Shown: positions 34,231 through 43,862 of the stretch, piece after piece
Layout of the letters: every line of letters starts with the position of its first letter
Numbering within the stretch: the first letter of the stretch is position 1
NCBI RefSeq assembly: GCF_020616595.1
Contig: NZ_CP085278.1
Span: 496,001-560,000, forward strand
Reading direction: 5' to 3'
Length of the DNA stretch: 64,000 nucleotides
DNA from: Lentilactobacillus laojiaonis
GTDB lineage: Bacteria; Bacillota; Bacilli; Lactobacillales; Lactobacillaceae
Made by a program: the position numbers and the translations under genes
The notes under the pieces: model-generated
The model's input: only the letters and a program-made list of their open reading frames with translations
Databases searched by the model: none
What the model was told of the DNA's origin: nothing

Positions 34231-36267
34231 ATGTATGAGAGATTAAATGATTTAGTCAGTGAAATTTCTGGAGTTGGTCCGAAAAAACAGGTTGCGTTAA
34301 ATAAACTTGGAGTTAATAGCATAATTGACTTATTAACGTATTTTCCACGACGTTATGATGACTTAACGGTTAAGAAAGTTAGCGATACCAATGATGGTGA
34401 AAAAATAACCGTTAAAGGTAAAATTTTAAACGTACCAACTTTAACTAGGTATGGATACAAAAAAAGTCGTTTGAATTTTCAAATTGTAACTACTAATGAA
34501 GAAGTCATTTCAATTACATTTTTTAATCAACCATGGCTAAAAAAACAAATCGATATTAACCAAGAAGTTGCCGCTTACGGTACTTACGATAAAATGCGTA
34601 ATCAACTTCAAGGAATGAAATTAATTTCTAATTTAAACAACAACTCATTTGATGCCATATATCCAGCCAATAAGGATATTAAAGCTACTGCCATTAAGCA
34701 AATTGTTAAAGCAGCATTAGATGAATACCAAGAAGATTTAGTTGATTTTATTCCTAGCAGCTTAAGAAGCCATTATCTATTGGAGGATTTTAACAGTACT
34801 ATAAAGAATATTCATTTTCCAACTAGTCCCGAGATGGCTCAAAAGGCCGTTAGAACGGCTAAATTTATGGAATTTTTCTTATTTTCAATGCGAATGCAGT
34901 TATTAAAACACCAACATCGCGTTAAGAAAGTGGATTCTAAAATTGATATTAATCAAATAGAGATAAAAAATTTCATAGATAAGCTCCCATTTGAACTAAC
35001 CGAGTCACAACAAGGAGTGGTTCAAGATATTTTAGCTGATTTAGGTAGTGAGTATTCAATGAATCGTTTACTACAAGGGGATGTTGGTAGTGGGAAAACT
35101 ATTGTAGCTACTATCGCTATTTGGGCGACTTTTTTAGCTAATAAACAGTCAGTAATTATGGCACCTACCGAAATTTTGGCAGAACAGCATGCTAATAAGT
35201 TGGCTAATTTATTAGCTCCATTAGGAGTAAATATTGGATTACTAACAGGATCAACAAAACCAAAAGCTAGAAAATTATTATTACCAATGATTAAATCTGG
35301 AGAGATTGATTTAGTGATTGGGACCCATGCCCTATTTCAAGACCAAGTAGAATATTCTGACCTATCATTAGTAATAATTGACGAACAACACCGATTTGGG
35401 GTTAATCAACGTAACCAATTAAGTAATAAGGGAAGGGCTACTAACGTGTTATCAATGACAGCCACCCCCATTCCACGAACGCTAGCCATGACTAATTATG
35501 GTGAATCAGATGTATCAATTATTAACGAATTACCCAAAGGAAGAAAACCAATTAAGTCTGCTTGGATCAAGTCTGATAAAATTGAATCGGCCCTTCGCTT
35601 CATGCGCAAACAATTATCTAAAAATGAGCAGGTTTATGTAGTTACTCCGTTAATAGAAGAATCTGAAGCTATGGAAATGAAAAATGCTGTTGCAATTTAT
35701 GAAAAATTAAAAAATGAACTGGGCCCAGAATATAAGGTCGGGTTACTTCACGGACAAATGAGTAATGAAGAAAAAGACCAAATTATGCAAGATTATAAGG
35801 ATAACTTGTTTCAGGTTTTGGTTTCAACGACTGTAATTGAAGTTGGTGTAGATGTAGCTAATGCCACTACCATGGTTATATTTGATGCGGATCATTTTGG
35901 CTTGGCTCAGTTACATCAGTTAAGGGGTCGAGTTGGTCGTAGTGACAAGCAGTCTTACTGTATTTTTATTGCTGATCCTAAAAATGAAATTGGTAAGAAA
36001 AGAATGAAAATAATTTCAGATAGTTCTGATGGATTCTACCTATCACAAAAAGACCTAGAATTAAGAGGTCAAGGAGATTTAACGGGACTAAAGCAATCTG
36101 GTTTACCTACCTTTAAAATAGGTGATCCAATTGGAGATTTAAATATATTAACGGTTGCTAATCTTGAAGCTCAGAAAATTGTTAAAGAAAGTAATTGGCA
36201 AAGAACTCAAGAAAATGTACAATTGTTTCAGTATTTAAAAACAACTACTAAGTTAGTTGTTGATTAA
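34231..36267 (+). CDS. recG: ATP-dependent DNA helicase RecG
   Basis: A 678-residue fork-remodelling helicase. N-terminal wedge/OB domain, Walker A GDVGSGKT (about residues 284-290), DEQH box (about 383-386), SMTATPIPRTL, and C-terminal QLRGRVGRS. Full length for the family. The downstream plsX begins 12 bases after the stop. Confidence 0.97.
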   Translation: MYERLNDLVSEISGVGPKKQVALNKLGVNSIIDLLTYFPRRYDDLTVKKVSDTNDGEKITVKGKILNVPTLTRYGYKKSRLNFQIVTTNEEVISITFFNQPWLKKQIDINQEVAAYGTYDKMRNQLQGMKLISNLNNNSFDAIYPANKDIKATAIKQIVKAALDEYQEDLVDFIPSSLRSHYLLEDFNSTIKNIHFPTSPEMAQKAVRTAKFMEFFLFSMRMQLLKHQHRVKKVDSKIDINQIEIKNFIDKLPFELTESQQGVVQDILADLGSEYSMNRLLQGDVGSGKTIVATIAIWATFLANKQSVIMAPTEILAEQHANKLANLLAPLGVNIGLLTGSTKPKARKLLLPMIKSGEIDLVIGTHALFQDQVEYSDLSLVIIDEQHRFGVNQRNQLSNKGRATNVLSMTATPIPRTLAMTNYGESDVSIINELPKGRKPIKSAWIKSDKIESALRFMRKQLSKNEQVYVVTPLIEESEAMEMKNAVAIYEKLKNELGPEYKVGLLHGQMSNEEKDQIMQDYKDNLFQVLVSTTVIEVGVDVANATTMVIFDADHFGLAQLHQLRGRVGRSDKQSYCIFIADPKNEIGKKRMKIISDSSDGFYLSQKDLELRGQGDLTGLKQSGLPTFKIGDPIGDLNILTVANLEAQKIVKESNWQRTQENVQLFQYLKTTTKLVVD

Positions 36268-36279
36268 GGAGTGAGTGAA

Positions 36280-37323
36280 TTGAAAATTGCTGTTGATGCT
36301 ATGGGTGGAGATTTTGCACCTAAGGCAATCGTCCAAGGAATAGAACAAGCTAGGGATGCTTATCCTGAAATTGAATTTTTATTGTTTGGTCAAAGTGATA
36401 AAGTAAATCAATTTTTAAAAAATAGTGATCGCATTACGGTTATCCAAGCTGATGAAATTATTGAAATGGAAGATGAACCAGTTAAATCAGTTAGAAATAA
36501 AAAGAATTCCAGTTTAGTTTTGGCTGCCCAAGCAGTTAAAGATGGCCAAGCTGATGCTTTCTTTTCAGCCGGAAATAGTGGTGCGGTATTAGCTGCTGGA
36601 TTATTTATAATTGGCCGAATTAAAGGAATTGATCGTCCAGGTTTAACAACTCAATTACCAGTTATGCTAGAAGGCGAAAATGATCAATTTGTTATGTTAG
36701 ATGTCGGAGCAAATGCCGATACTAAAGTATTAAACATGTATCAATATGCCTTCATGGGTAAATTTTATGCTCAAAACATTTTAAAAATTAAAAACCCTAA
36801 AATTGGCTTACTAAATAATGGTACTGAAGATGATAAAGGGGATAAAAACCACAAACGAGTACATGAATTATTAGCTCAAAACAAAGAGTTTAATTTCATT
36901 GGAAATGTTGAATCGCGTGAATTACTTAATGGTGTAGCTGATGTGGTAGTAACTGATGGATTTACAGGTAATGCTGTTTTGAAGAGTATTGAAGGAACTG
37001 CTTTAACTATGCTAAAATTAATTAAGAGTAGTGTATCTGATGGAGGAGTTAAAGCTAAACTAGGAGCATTAATGCTTAAGGATAGTTTTAAACAAATTGC
37101 CAATAAGATGGATTACTCTAAGCAAGGCGGTGCTTTATTATTAGGTGTTCAAGCACCAGTAGTTAAGGCACATGGTAGTAGTAAAGAAACCGTTGTTAAA
37201 AATACAATTGGACAAATCAAAACTATCATCGATTCTAAATTAATTGATGATTTAAAAGATTATGTAAATAACAATAAAGAAGAATTAGATAGAATTAAAG
37301 AAGACGTTAAAAATAATGCTTAA
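36280..37323 (+). CDS. plsX: Phosphate acyltransferase PlsX
   Basis: A 347-residue enzyme that converts acyl-ACP to acyl-phosphate for PlsY. It begins (M)KIAVDAMGGDFAPKA; GNSGAVLAAGLF and DVGANAD are typical. The upstream GTG at 36271 overlaps the AAGGAG, so the TTG at 36280 is chosen. It is followed directly by acpP; the fabD and fabG genes that separate them in Bacillus are missing here. Confidence 0.95.
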   Translation: MKIAVDAMGGDFAPKAIVQGIEQARDAYPEIEFLLFGQSDKVNQFLKNSDRITVIQADEIIEMEDEPVKSVRNKKNSSLVLAAQAVKDGQADAFFSAGNSGAVLAAGLFIIGRIKGIDRPGLTTQLPVMLEGENDQFVMLDVGANADTKVLNMYQYAFMGKFYAQNILKIKNPKIGLLNNGTEDDKGDKNHKRVHELLAQNKEFNFIGNVESRELLNGVADVVVTDGFTGNAVLKSIEGTALTMLKLIKSSVSDGGVKAKLGALMLKDSFKQIANKMDYSKQGGALLLGVQAPVVKAHGSSKETVVKNTIGQIKTIIDSKLIDDLKDYVNNNKEELDRIKEDVKNNA

Positions 37324-37368
37324 TTCTATTTACATTCGAATAAATTAAAATTATATAAGGTGATAAAC

Positions 37369-37614
37369 ATGCAAAGAGAAGAAGTTTTAGCAAAAATGAC
37401 TGATTTAGTATCTGAACAATTTGATATTAGTAAAGACAAGATTACTGGTAGTTTAAATTTTCAAAATGATTTGGATGCTGATTCAATCGACTTAGTAGAA
37501 TTTGTATTAGATCTTGAAGATACTTTCCATGCAGAAATCTCAGATGAAGATGCAGAAAAATTGAACACTATTGACGAAGCGGTTGATTTCATTGTTTCAA
37601 AACAAGAAGCATAA
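37369..37614 (+). CDS. acpP: Acyl carrier protein
   Basis: An 81-residue acidic ACP. The 4'-phosphopantetheine attachment serine is Ser39 in DADSIDLVEF. The ATG at 37369 follows AAGGTGAT; the in-frame ATT at 37360 is not used. It lies between plsX and rnc and shuttles acyl chains to PlsX. Confidence 0.95.
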   Translation: MQREEVLAKMTDLVSEQFDISKDKITGSLNFQNDLDADSIDLVEFVLDLEDTFHAEISDEDAEKLNTIDEAVDFIVSKQEA

Positions 37615-37702
37615 TTAGATTATCTACAAATTGAAATTAGTTCCTTTTAGGAATAATTTCAATTTTTTATTATTAAATTTAATTTTTACTAGGAGGTACA
37701 TT

Positions 37703-38407
37703 TTGATTAAAGGATTAAATGAAATGTTAATCAAAGATTTCGGCATTCATTTTAAAAATTTTGATTTATTAAACGAGGCTTTTACTCAAGCATCATATGT
37801 AAATGAACATAAGGGACATCATTTAAAATATTATGAACGTATCGAATTTTTAGGAGATGCGGTTTTACAATTAGTTGTATCGGAATATATCTTTAAAAGA
37901 TACCCTAATTTGCCTCAGGGACGTTTAACTCGTTTAAGAGCTGCTATGGTTAATGAAAAAAGCTTTAGTAGTTTTGCTAGAGAATGCCATTTTGATGAAT
38001 ATATTCGTTTAGGTAAAGGTGAAGAAAAAGCCAATGCTCGCCAACGCGATTCATTATTATGTGATATTTTCGAATCCTTTATGGGTGCATTATATTTGGA
38101 TCAAGGCAAACCAGCAGTTGAAAAGTTTTGTGGTGAAGTTATTTTCCCTAAACTAGATCAAGGAGTATTTGATGAGTTTTTTGACCACAAAACAGAGTTA
38201 CAAGAATTGGTACAACAAGACGGACCAGTTAAAATCGAGTATATTTTGATTGATGAATTTGGCCCTGAAAATGATCGCCAATTTAAAGTACGTTTATTGA
38301 TTGATAATCAAGAGTTAGGCATCGGAATTGGACATTCCAAAAAAGGCGCCGAACAAAAAGCAGCTCAACAAGCTTTAAAAAAATTAGAAGCAAATGATAA
38401 TAAATAG
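37703..38407 (+). CDS. rnc: Ribonuclease III
   Basis: A 234-residue double-strand-specific RNase that processes rRNA precursors. The catalytic signature ERIEFLGDAVL is near residues 45-55 and DIFESFMGALYLD lies later; a C-terminal dsRNA-binding domain ends in KKGAEQKAAQQAL. The frame is open to 37631, but TTG 37703 with AGGAGG six bases before it is the start. It precedes smc as in Bacillus. Confidence 0.96.
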   Translation: MIKGLNEMLIKDFGIHFKNFDLLNEAFTQASYVNEHKGHHLKYYERIEFLGDAVLQLVVSEYIFKRYPNLPQGRLTRLRAAMVNEKSFSSFARECHFDEYIRLGKGEEKANARQRDSLLCDIFESFMGALYLDQGKPAVEKFCGEVIFPKLDQGVFDEFFDHKTELQELVQQDGPVKIEYILIDEFGPENDRQFKVRLLIDNQELGIGIGHSKKGAEQKAAQQALKKLEANDNK

Positions 38408-38426
38408 TTGGAAGTTGGAATAAAAG

Positions 38427-41400
38427 GTGCAACTAGAATCGATACAAATTTACGGATTTAAATCTTTTGCTGATAAGACTACTATTAATTTTCCGACTGG
38501 GGTTACTGGAATTGTGGGTCCCAATGGTAGTGGTAAAAGTAATATCACTGAAGCAGTACGTTGGGTATTAGGTGAACAGTCAGCAAAATCATTACGAGGA
38601 AATAAAATGCCTGATATAATTTTTTCAGGTTCTGAAAAGAGACGGTCGCTAAATTATGCTACCGTTTCTTTGTTGTTTAATAATTCAGATCAATACATTG
38701 AAAATACTTTTAATGAACTAAAAATAACTAGAAAATTATTTAAAAATGGTGATAGTACCTACTTAATTAATGATCGTGAATGTCGTTTAAAAGATATCAC
38801 TAGTTTGTTTATGGATACTGGATTAGGTGAAGGCAATCTATCGATTATTTCTCAAGGAAACGTAGAAAAAATTATTAATAGTAACGCATTAGAACGTCGT
38901 TCGATTATTGAAAATGTAGCGGGAATTTATAAATATAAGCAACAAAAACAAATTGCTAATAAGAATATACTTTCCACTAAAGATAATCTTAGTCGTATTA
39001 ACGATATTATTAGTGAGGTCGGTAGTAGATTAGATCCATTAAAACAACAGCAACAACTTGCAAAAGAATATTTAAATCAGACTAGTAAATTAGAACATTT
39101 AAATAAGATTAAATTAATCTTGACCTCACAACAATTAATAAATGAAATTGATGTTCAAGAAAATTCAATTAAAGACAAATCAGATAAATTAAGTGAATTA
39201 GAGGTATCTCTGGATAATTTACAAACTCGTAAATCTAATCTTAAACAAGAGCTATTAGCTTCTAGGAACTTATTGGATGATAAGCAAGCCAATTTATTAA
39301 AACTATCGAATCAAATAAAGGATGCCGAAAATAAATTAGCATTACTTAAACAAAAATCAAATTTTAAAACTCAGGATTTAGAGCGTATGCACCAAGACCT
39401 AGATTCTCTAAAGTCTAAGCAAGCTAACTTGGTTTTAAACCTATCAGAGATTGATTCGCAAATTGAGCTAGCTAAGAAAAAAATTGCTGACCATCAAAAA
39501 GACATTGAATCACCTAAAACCGGGACATCCGTGGAAGATATCAATCGAGAAATTGCTGATTTAAGGAACAAATATGTAGAGTTAATTAAGCAGCAAACTA
39601 AACTAAGTAATCAAATTGAACATCAGCAACAAAATGAACGTTATTTGGAAAATTATCAAGTAAGCAATAAACATGTCCGGCAAGAAGTGGCGGATTTAGA
39701 AGATGAAATTAAATTATCTGAGAAACGTTTAAAAAATGTTTTAAATCAAAAATCAAGTAAGCAAGCTCGCTTAAGTGATATCGACACACAAATTTCACAA
39801 ATAAAATTGCAGTTAAACCAAGTTAGAAGTAATTGGTTAGAGGCGTCTAAGGTATTAGAACAAGCTAAAATTAAGCTAACTAATTTAAGAGAAATACATG
39901 ATAGTTTTCAAGTTTTTTACCAAGGGGTTTCGAATTTATTAAAAAACAAGGCTAAATTTGAAGGAATTATTGGTCCGGTCGCAGATGAAATTAAGATTGA
40001 TGAAAAATATTTAACTGCTATTGAAATTGCTTTAGGCAACCAAGCACAAAATGTGATTGTAAAGGATGAATTAGTCGCTAAAAATATTATTCGGTATCTA
40101 TCTAACAATAAATTGGGTAGGGTAACTTTACTACCGTTAACTACGATTAAGGAAAAATCAATTTCTGTGGATAAGAGAAAGATTATTTCGAAAGTTCCTG
40201 GATATGTAGGAATTGCGAATGAGTTAATTAAATTAGATAAAAAGCTAATCTCGGTTGGAAAATTTTTATTAGGAAATGTGATTATTGCTGATAATTTAGA
40301 TAGTGCCAATGCTATTGGTCAAGCCATTAATTATCAGAATCGAATTGTTACTCTAGATGGACAAGTAGTCAACGTAGGTGGATCAATGACTGGAGGTAAT
40401 GTTCGTTCCAATCAACAAGGAATTTTATCTCAAAAACAAGAAATTGATAATTTAGTCAATTCAATAAGTAAAATGGAACAGTTACTAATAGAAAAAGAGA
40501 GTCTAGTAAAACAGGATCAATCTAAGCTAGACGAGACTACAACCGAACGTCAAAAAGTGCTATCATCCATTAGTGAACTAACCATAACCATTAATCAATT
40601 AAATAAAGAAATTTCTTTTAATTCTGTTAGATTAAGTAAGTTAAAAGAACAATTGGCCAAACAAGTTCACGATAAGTTAGATGAGTTATCATCTGATGAG
40701 TTATCGGTGAAGCTAGCTGAAGTCGATCAACAAATTGTAGAGATTGATCAACAAATTATCGATAAGGATAATGAATTATCACAAGTTAAGCTAATTAATC
40801 AAGAAACTCAAAACGATTTACTAGTAGTTAAACATGACTTAGCTAGTTATCAAGATAATAAATCGGTTATTCAAAGAGATTTAGAGTTAATTGAGCAACA
40901 AGTAAACCAATTAATTAATAATATTAGAAATAATAAATCAACTAATATCCAAGAAATAAACGCTTTGAATGATATGATTCAAGAATTAATTAATTCAAAA
41001 AATGATGAATTTAATAATATTAAAAATATTAAGGAAAATATTGCTGATTTTGAGAATAATTTGGATAAAATTGATAAAATATTACAAGATACTCAAACCA
41101 ATGTATTATTAAGTAAGCAAGCCGTTCAAAGTTTAACTGGTGAATTTAATCAATCTAAGGAATTATTGAATAAAAATTTTGCTAAATTATTAAATGATTA
41201 TGGATTATCCCAAGAAGATGTTCACGAATTTGATGATAAAGAATATGATTTGGAAGAAACGTTAGTTCATATTAGATTGATAAATCAAAGCATTGATGAA
41301 TTAGGAACAGTTAATATCAATTCAATTGATGAATATCAATCGGTCAATGAACGTTATAATTTTTTATGTCAACAACGAGATGATTTGCTTAAGGCAAACG

Positions 41401-41915
41401 AGCAATTAGAGCAATCTATGAAAACTATGAATCACACAATCTCAACTAAATTTAAAGATGCCTTTGACCAAGTATCAGGTAATTTTTCTAAAACTTTTAA
41501 GGCAATGTTCGGTGGCGGAAAAGCAGAATTAGTTTTAACGGATCCAGATAATATTTTGGACAGTGGAATTGAAATTATGGCGATGCCTCCAGGAAAGAGT
41601 CTTCGTGACTTGTCATTGCTATCTGGTGGAGAAAAAGCTCTTACAGCAATTAGTTTATTATTTGCTATTTTAAAGGTTAAACCCGTACCATTTTGTATTT
41701 TAGACGAAGCGGAGGCTTCACTTGATCCGGCTAATGTAGATCGATTTGCAAACTATCTAACACAACTAGATGATCAAACTCAATTTATAGTGATCACTCA
41801 TCGTAAGGAAACCATGAAGTATGCAGACCAGTTATATGGAGTTACGATGCAAGAATCCGGAGTTTCTAAAGTAGTAACTGTTAAATTAAAAAACTTAATT
41901 CAAGGAGTAGAGTAA
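38427..41915 (+). CDS. smc: Chromosome segregation protein SMC
   Basis: A 1162-residue condensin subunit. Walker A GPNGSGKS at residues 31-38, two long coiled coils, a hinge at about 500-650 (FEGIIGPVADEI, GGSMTGG), the ABC signature LSLLSGGEKAL near 1062 and Walker B CILDEAEASLDP near 1090. It starts at GTG 38427 with a weak ribosome binding site. It overlaps none of its neighbours and ends exactly where ftsY begins. Confidence 0.97.
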   Translation: MQLESIQIYGFKSFADKTTINFPTGVTGIVGPNGSGKSNITEAVRWVLGEQSAKSLRGNKMPDIIFSGSEKRRSLNYATVSLLFNNSDQYIENTFNELKITRKLFKNGDSTYLINDRECRLKDITSLFMDTGLGEGNLSIISQGNVEKIINSNALERRSIIENVAGIYKYKQQKQIANKNILSTKDNLSRINDIISEVGSRLDPLKQQQQLAKEYLNQTSKLEHLNKIKLILTSQQLINEIDVQENSIKDKSDKLSELEVSLDNLQTRKSNLKQELLASRNLLDDKQANLLKLSNQIKDAENKLALLKQKSNFKTQDLERMHQDLDSLKSKQANLVLNLSEIDSQIELAKKKIADHQKDIESPKTGTSVEDINREIADLRNKYVELIKQQTKLSNQIEHQQQNERYLENYQVSNKHVRQEVADLEDEIKLSEKRLKNVLNQKSSKQARLSDIDTQISQIKLQLNQVRSNWLEASKVLEQAKIKLTNLREIHDSFQVFYQGVSNLLKNKAKFEGIIGPVADEIKIDEKYLTAIEIALGNQAQNVIVKDELVAKNIIRYLSNNKLGRVTLLPLTTIKEKSISVDKRKIISKVPGYVGIANELIKLDKKLISVGKFLLGNVIIADNLDSANAIGQAINYQNRIVTLDGQVVNVGGSMTGGNVRSNQQGILSQKQEIDNLVNSISKMEQLLIEKESLVKQDQSKLDETTTERQKVLSSISELTITINQLNKEISFNSVRLSKLKEQLAKQVHDKLDELSSDELSVKLAEVDQQIVEIDQQIIDKDNELSQVKLINQETQNDLLVVKHDLASYQDNKSVIQRDLELIEQQVNQLINNIRNNKSTNIQEINALNDMIQELINSKNDEFNNIKNIKENIADFENNLDKIDKILQDTQTNVLLSKQAVQSLTGEFNQSKELLNKNFAKLLNDYGLSQEDVHEFDDKEYDLEETLVHIRLINQSIDELGTVNINSIDEYQSVNERYNFLCQQRDDLLKANEQLEQSMKTMNHTISTKFKDAFDQVSGNFSKTFKAMFGGGKAELVLTDPDNILDSGIEIMAMPPGKSLRDLSLLSGGEKALTAISLLFAILKVKPVPFCILDEAEASLDPANVDRFANYLTQLDDQTQFIVITHRKETMKYADQLYGVTMQESGVSKVVTVKLKNLIQGVE

Positions 41916-43382
41916 ATGGGATTATTTGATATCTTTAAAAAAAGATCTAAAAATAAAAATACTGAACCAGAAAAAGATCAACCAATTGAAAATAATAACA
42001 ATGAAAATGAACCAGTTAATGCTGAGCCAACTAAGAATGAGGTAAATGAGCCTAAATTAGCACCTAATGATTCACAAAAGGATGAACCTACCACAGTTAA
42101 TGAAGATTCAAATGACTCAGAAGAGCCTAAAAAATCTGAAAATTTAGCGGCTAAAGATGATGATTCAGAGAAAACTCCTGATAATTCACAGACTAACAAT
42201 GTTAACCCAGATAAGACATCATTAGATACTGATGATCAATCGTCAGCGGCTGATAATATAGAAAGCCAAAATACTGCATCGAAAGATGATAAAAGCGATT
42301 CAAATATCGCCGAAAAAGATAACGATTCAGCAGATAGTTCATTAAGTGATGATCAAGATAAATCTGAACTAGATAAAACATCCTCAGTAGAGGAAGAAAC
42401 TAATGTTGACCAAGCAAAGACAAGCGATACTCCAGCTGAAGATAGCGATAATAAAGAAGCTGTTTATGAACGTGGGTTAGCTAAGTCGAGATCTTCTTTT
42501 GGTAAAAAATTAAATGCCTTATTTGCTAACTTTAGAAGTGTTGATGAGAATTTTTTTGATGATTTAGAAGACACTTTAATTGAATCAGATGTTGGTTTTG
42601 AAACGGCATTAAGCATTACAGATGAACTTAGAGATGAAGTTAAACTTCGTAATGTTAAAAAGAGTGCGGATGTTCAAAATGTCGTCATTAAAAAATTAAT
42701 TGACTTATACGATCAACAAGGTAATGGAGAATCTAATGCAGTTAATATGGCTTCTTCTGGACCTACTGTGATTTTATTTGTTGGTGTTAATGGAGTAGGT
42801 AAAACTACTACAATTGGTAAAATGGCTAAAATGTACAAGGATGAAGGCAAAAAAGTTATTTTAGCTGCTGCCGATACTTTTAGAGCGGGAGCCATTGAGC
42901 AATTAAACGTTTGGGCTAAACGTGATGGAGTTGATATTGTTAAGGGAAAAGAGCATGGAGACCCTTCAGCAGTTGTATATGATGCAGTCACAAAGGCTAA
43001 AAACGAAAATTATGATATTTTATTAGTGGATACAGCTGGACGTTTGCAAAATAAAGTTAACTTAATGAATGAATTAACTAAAATGAAAAAAGTTTTAACT
43101 AGAGAAATTCCAGATGCGCCACATGAAGTATTATTAGTATTGGATGGAACTACCGGACAAAATGCTATGAACCAAGCTAAAATATTTAAAGAAGCCACTG
43201 AAGTAACCGGAATTGTTTTAACGAAATTAGATGGAACTGCTAAAGGTGGGATTGTTTTAGCAATTAGAAATGAACTTCACTTACCAGTTAAATATGTTGG
43301 TTTAGGTGAAAAAGTTACTGATTTACAAGTGTTTGATCCTAATGAATTTGTCTATGGATTATTTAAAGGCTTGATATCATAA
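41916..43382 (+). CDS. ftsY: Signal recognition particle receptor FtsY with long acidic N-domain
   Basis: A 488-residue SRP receptor GTPase. The NG domain (about 190-488) has GVNGVGKT (about 290-297), DTAGRLQ and TKLDGTAKGG. The first 185 residues are a low-complexity acidic, Ser/Asp/Asn-rich region, longer than in Bacillus (total 329). This resembles the E. coli-style acidic A domain in composition. The ATG immediately follows the smc stop codon. Confidence 0.96.
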   Translation: MGLFDIFKKRSKNKNTEPEKDQPIENNNNENEPVNAEPTKNEVNEPKLAPNDSQKDEPTTVNEDSNDSEEPKKSENLAAKDDDSEKTPDNSQTNNVNPDKTSLDTDDQSSAADNIESQNTASKDDKSDSNIAEKDNDSADSSLSDDQDKSELDKTSSVEEETNVDQAKTSDTPAEDSDNKEAVYERGLAKSRSSFGKKLNALFANFRSVDENFFDDLEDTLIESDVGFETALSITDELRDEVKLRNVKKSADVQNVVIKKLIDLYDQQGNGESNAVNMASSGPTVILFVGVNGVGKTTTIGKMAKMYKDEGKKVILAAADTFRAGAIEQLNVWAKRDGVDIVKGKEHGDPSAVVYDAVTKAKNENYDILLVDTAGRLQNKVNLMNELTKMKKVLTREIPDAPHEVLLVLDGTTGQNAMNQAKIFKEATEVTGIVLTKLDGTAKGGIVLAIRNELHLPVKYVGLGEKVTDLQVFDPNEFVYGLFKGLIS

Positions 43383-43390
43383 AATTAAAA

Positions 43391-43428
43391 CAGTCGCTAT
43401 GTTAATTTATAATATAGGGACTTTTTTT
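43391..43428 (+). terminator. Intrinsic terminator after ftsY
   Basis: A stem AGTCGCTAT / ATAGGGACT (one G-G mismatch) with a 13-base loop and seven Ts. Confidence 0.7.
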
Positions 43429-43445
43429 ATTAGTTCTATTGACTA

Positions 43446-43473
43446 TTGAAGTCCATATAAGGTAGGCTATATT
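43446..43473 (+). promoter_or_regulatory. Putative ylxM-ffh promoter
   Basis: TTGAAG (43446-43451) and TATATT (43468-43473) with a 16-bp spacer, about 30 bases before ylxM and after the ftsY terminator. Confidence 0.6.
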
Positions 43474-43503
43474 AGGTAAATTGGGTTGAAAGGGATTTTC
43501 TAA

Positions 43504-43845
43504 ATGGAACTTGAAAAAAACAATTATATTAATTCATTATTTGAATTTTATCAGTCACTATTAACTGATAAACAAAAAAGCTATTTAGAATTATATTATG
43601 CTGATGATTATTCTTTAGGAGAAATTGCTGAAGAATTTAGTATTAGCCGCCAAGCGGTTTATGATAATATCCGAAGATCCGAAAAATTATTACAACAATA
43701 TGAAGATAAATTGGGGTTATACCGTCTTTATCAAGCAAGAAATCAAAAATTAGATCAAATTAGTATGTATGTTGCTGAAAATTATGCGAATGACCAACAG
43801 CTAATTAAAATGATTAAAAATTTGGAAGTTACTGAAGAAGAATAG
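43504..43845 (+). CDS. ylxM: YlxM family putative DNA-binding protein
   Basis: A 113-residue UPF0122/YlxM protein with a sigma-like helix-turn-helix ([21 protein letters not shown]). YlxM is linked to the SRP pathway and is nearly always upstream of ffh; in streptococci it modulates the SRP. The ATG has AAAGGGA upstream. It lies 17 bases before ffh. Confidence 0.93.
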   Translation: MELEKNNYINSLFEFYQSLLTDKQKSYLELYYADDYSLGEIAEEFSISRQAVYDNIRRSEKLLQQYEDKLGLYRLYQARNQKLDQISMYVAENYANDQQLIKMIKNLEVTEEE

Positions 43846-43862
43846 ATGAGAGTGGTGAAATT

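Noticed and set aside
37631-37702. Longer RNase III N-terminus starting at 37631
   Set aside because: The added residues are hydrophobic and not family-like, and AGGAGG lies just before TTG 37703.
41942-42470. Possible repeat array in the ftsY N-terminal region
   Set aside because: The DNA is low-complexity and acidic-codon rich but shows no regular repeat unit.
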